NCBI RefSeq assembly: GCF_014640635.1
Contig: NZ_BMHI01000005.1
Span: 372,001 to 436,000 of the forward strand
Source: Flexivirga endophytica
Lineage (GTDB): Bacteria; Actinomycetota; Actinomycetes; Actinomycetales; Dermatophilaceae
Direction: 5' to 3'
DNA: 64,000 nt
Shown: positions 61,898 to 64,000 of the stretch, piece after piece
Numbering within the stretch: the stretch's first letter is position 1
How the letters are laid out: every line of letters starts with the position of its first letter
Position numbers and translations under genes: made by a program
Notes under the pieces: model-generated
Databases searched by the model: none
What the model was told of the DNA's origin: nothing
Seen by the model: the letters and a program-made list of their open reading frames with translations, nothing else

Positions 61898-63130
61898 GTG
61901 CCCTCAGCCCTGCCCGACGGAGATCCCGTCCCGACCGACGGATCACTGCCCGCGACGGCGCTCGACGGGATCAGCGAGCGACAGGTGGGCATCTACCTGC
62001 ATGTGCCGTTCTGCTCGGTCCGGTGCGGCTATTGCGACTTCAACACCTACACGATCAGCGAGCTCGGGGGACATGGCGCGAGCGTGGCGACGTATGCCGA
62101 CGCGGCCGTCGCCGAGTTGGGTCTCGCCCGCCGGGTCCTGGGCGATGACGCACCTGCGGTGAGCACCGTCTTCGTCGGAGGGGGAACACCGACGATGCTG
62201 CGTGCCGACGATCTGGTGCGGATGCTCGGTGAGGTGCGTGAGGTCTTCGGTCTCCAACCCGGCGCAGAGGTCACCACCGAGGCCAACCCCGACACGGTTG
62301 ATGGTCGGGTTGCCGACGCCCTGGCCGCAGGCGGCTTCGGCAGGGTGAGTCTCGGGATGCAGTCGGCCGTCCCACATGTGCTCGCCACACTGGAGCGCAC
62401 TCACGATCCGGACAACGTCGGGTCCGCGCTGCGAGCGGTCCGCGAAGTCGGCATGCAGGTCAGCCTCGATCTCATCTACGGCACGCCGGGCGAGAGCCTG
62501 GACGACTGGCGGCGCAGCCTGGAGGCGGCCGTCGAGTTGGCGCCGGACCACATCAGCGCCTACGCGCTGGTGGTCGAGGACGGCACCAAGCTCGCCGCCC
62601 AGGTGCGACGAGGCGTCGTGCAGATGCCGGAGGACGACGACGAGGCAGCGAAGTACGAGATCGCCGAATCCATCCTGAGCGCAGCAGGATTCGAGTGGTA
62701 CGAGATCAGCAACTGGGCTCGTCGGCCGGATGCGCGGTGCCGGCACAACGAGTCCTACTGGCGCGGCGACGACTGGTGGGGGATCGGTCCGGGTGCGCAC
62801 AGCCACGTCGGCGGAGTGCGCTGGTGGAACGTCAAGCATCCCTCGCCATACGCCGATCGCGTGCTCGCGGGCACGTCACCGGGGGCAGGCCGCGAGTTGC
62901 TCACCGCCGAGCAGTCGTATGACGAGCAGGTTCTGCTCGGCATACGACTCACCGAGGGCCTGCCACTCGACGTACTGCGGGGGCCGGGTCGTGCTGCCGT
63001 CGCCGGCCTCATCGCGGACGGTCTGCTCGACGGTGCGGCGGCTGTCCGGCGGGATCGGCCCGCCGCTCGGTTGACCCTGCGTGGGCGGCTGCTCGCCGAC
63101 ACAGTGGTCCGCGGGCTGCTCGCCTACTGA
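61898..63130 (+). CDS. hemW: Radical SAM heme chaperone HemW
   Basis: A 410-residue radical SAM protein that binds and delivers heme. The motif CSVRCGYC (about 37-44) follows the CxxxCxxC rule; FVGGGTPTML (about 93) and RVSLGMQSA (about 151) are conserved SAM-site blocks, and the C-terminal HemW domain contains WYEISNWARRPDARCRHNESYW. GTG 61898 gives the N-terminus MPSALPDGDPVP seen in close relatives; the frame is open further upstream. lepA-(trmB)-hemW order is a common actinobacterial arrangement. Confidence 0.95.
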   Translation: MPSALPDGDPVPTDGSLPATALDGISERQVGIYLHVPFCSVRCGYCDFNTYTISELGGHGASVATYADAAVAELGLARRVLGDDAPAVSTVFVGGGTPTMLRADDLVRMLGEVREVFGLQPGAEVTTEANPDTVDGRVADALAAGGFGRVSLGMQSAVPHVLATLERTHDPDNVGSALRAVREVGMQVSLDLIYGTPGESLDDWRRSLEAAVELAPDHISAYALVVEDGTKLAAQVRRGVVQMPEDDDEAAKYEIAESILSAAGFEWYEISNWARRPDARCRHNESYWRGDDWWGIGPGAHSHVGGVRWWNVKHPSPYADRVLAGTSPGAGRELLTAEQSYDEQVLLGIRLTEGLPLDVLRGPGRAAVAGLIADGLLDGAAAVRRDRPAARLTLRGRLLADTVVRGLLAY

Positions 63131-63142
63131 CGCACCCACATG

Positions 63143-63212
63143 CCGAATGACGGCTTTCTCGCCGAGTGACGGCCGTATCCGACCGTCACTCGGCGAGGGA
63201 GCCGTCATTCGG
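63143..63212. repeat. Four-copy GCCGARTGACGGC palindrome, terminator-like
   Basis: Two copies in one direction (63142-63154 and 63161-63173 region) are mirrored by two inverted copies (63183-63197 and 63201-63212). Together they form a stem of 12 + 15 base pairs interrupted by one 3-by-3 mismatch, with a 10-base loop. It lies between the converging hemW and sigma factor genes and overlaps the last codons of the latter. It can end both transcripts; the repeated unit also looks like a REP element. Confidence 0.75.
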
Positions 63213-64000
63213 CGAGGGGTGGCAACTCGCCCGGCAGGCCGAGTGCGGTGAAGTGCTCGGCACCGAGGAAGGACGTGATGCCCGAGATGCGGGTGTCGCG
63301 CAGAGTCAGGACGGTGATGGCCCAGGCCCCGTGCGCCGGTGCGCCGTCCGGGCACAGATAACACGCAACCGCCGGCTGCGCGTTGACGCTCGTCGGAAGG
63401 GTCCGCCAGCTTCCACAGTTGCCCATCGGCACCTGCGCCGCGAAGTCGCCGACCGACGCCAGCCCGGCATACCAGTGCGGCATCGGTGGCATCGCCCACG
63501 TGACGTCCTCGGTCACCAGGTCGACCAGCGCGTCGGTGTCGCGACGCTCGAGCGCCGTGGTGAACCGTTCGACGACAGCGCGCAGCTCGTCGTCGCCGAT
63601 CTCACGCGCGGTGGCCTGCTGCGACGGGTCCGGCACGCGCCGAGCGACCCGCGCACGCGCGCGCTGCAGCGCGCTGTTGACCGACGCCGTCGTGGTGCGC
63701 ATCATCGTCGCGATCTCCTCGGCGGGGAAGCCGAGGACGTCGAAGAGCAGCAGGGCAGCACGCTGATTGCCCGGCAGATGTTGCAGTGCCGCGACGAAGG
63801 CGAGTTCGACCGCCTCCCGCTGCTCGTAACGCGCCGCGGGAGAGGCAGTGCCGTGAGGCAGGTCTCCGGCGTACGGACCCAACCAGGCGATCTCGCCACT
63901 CGGTGCGTCGTTGACGACTGACCGGGCGCTTGCCGGTCCGAGATCGACGGGCATCGCGCGTCGCCCACGCGCGCGAGCGAGGTCGATGCACGATCGCGTG
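63205..64000 (-). CDS. ECF sigma factor with C-terminal SnoaL-like domain, 5' end outside the window
   Basis: The frame is open to the window edge, so the N-terminus (sigma region 2) is missing; the visible 264 residues begin in the region linking regions 2 and 4 (TRSCIDLARARGRRAMPVDLGPAS), characteristic of SigX5/TIGR02960-like factors. Region 4 is at LPGNQRAALLLFDVLGFPAEEIATMMRTTTASVNSALQRAR, described here by its position (about 85-125 of the visible part). The C-terminal domain (VTWAMPPMPHWYAGLASVG) is SnoaL-like. ATG 63954 is an internal Met, not the start. It is a paralogue of the sigma factor at 19881. Confidence 0.85.
   Translation of the reverse strand, partial: TRSCIDLARARGRRAMPVDLGPASARSVVNDAPSGEIAWLGPYAGDLPHGTASPAARYEQREAVELAFVAALQHLPGNQRAALLLFDVLGFPAEEIATMMRTTTASVNSALQRARARVARRVPDPSQQATAREIGDDELRAVVERFTTALERRDTDALVDLVTEDVTWAMPPMPHWYAGLASVGDFAAQVPMGNCGSWRTLPTSVNAQPAVACYLCPDGAPAHGAWAITVLTLRDTRISGITSFLGAEHFTALGLPGELPPLAE

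Noticed and set aside
63205-63954. Treating ATG 63954 as the start of the second sigma factor
   Set aside because: The frame stays open to the window edge and reads into typical sigma-factor sequence, so the real start lies outside.
1-64000. CRISPR arrays, insertion sequences, integrases, prophage genes or rRNA operons
   Set aside because: I looked for repeated spacers, transposase motifs, att-like duplications near the tRNA and rRNA sequence and found none.

Overview
The window is a GC-rich (about 68-70 %) chromosomal segment of an actinomycete. The gene repertoire and order (DUF2344 protein-rne-rplU-rpmA-obgE-proB, proA-nadD-rsfS, lepA-hemW), the start codons (many GTG and some TTG), an IdeR-type iron box and many leaderless-looking promoters all fit the order Micrococcales. 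A Dermacoccaceae or Intrasporangiaceae member is my best guess, but this is inference and no rRNA is present. There is no transposase, integrase, phage gene or CRISPR array. One tRNA gene, tRNA-Ala(GGC), is present.

Layout. (1) 1-8.5 kb, plus strand, housekeeping: a partial NPCBM-like protein, the DUF2344 radical-SAM-linked protein, RNase E/G, L21, L27, ObgE, ProB and a membrane protein. (2) 8.5-13 kb: an SDR, then a module of an MFS transporter, an AraC regulator, a hotdog thioesterase and an aldo/keto reductase. The transporter and the thioesterase share an almost identical upstream element. (3) 13-17.8 kb: ProA, a small membrane protein, NadD, RsfS, a histidine phosphatase, a DUF4442 protein, an iron-box-controlled siderophore-interacting protein and the tRNA. 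(4) 17.9-22.7 kb: a secreted PxKF protein and an ECF sigma factor with its overlapping multidrug transporter. (5) 22.8-29.4 kb: a GntR/FCD regulator facing a tightly overlapping L-fucose oxidation operon, plus a D-hydroxyacid dehydrogenase. (6) 29.4-37.3 kb: the glyoxylate/glycerate operon hyi-glxR-gcl-glxK-allB, divergent from malic enzyme. (7) 37.4-44.1 kb: a DUF4185 secreted protein broken by one amber codon, an ABC sugar importer with a NagZ-type hexosaminidase, a YtrA-type GntR regulator and a 48-residue small ORF. (8) 44.2-47.6 kb: two acyl-CoA dehydrogenases and a PemK/MazF-like protein. (9) 47.7-53.3 kb: aceB-glcD-glcE-glcF. (10) 53.5-64 kb: an MFS transporter, a secreted protein, LepA, TrmB, a DUF4442 protein, LysR with a YeiH-type transporter, an N-acetylglucosamine-kinase-like protein, HemW and the end of a second ECF sigma factor.

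Metabolic theme. C2 metabolism is concentrated here. GlcDEF oxidises glycolate to glyoxylate, which malate synthase turns into malate in the same operon; malic enzyme then takes malate to pyruvate. In parallel Gcl, Hyi, GlxR and GlxK convert glyoxylate to phosphoglycerate. The fucose operon also yields pyruvate. A second theme is amino-sugar use: importer, hexosaminidase and sugar kinase.

The most interesting non-genic signals are: the duplicated 20-bp element flanking the AraC module; palindromic elements in several promoters; a four-copy palindrome at 63.1 kb; REP-like sequence, once inside the predicted N-terminus of a transporter; a probable CTG start for nadD; and strong enrichment of the pentamer CATAC/GTATG over other ATA/TAT contexts.
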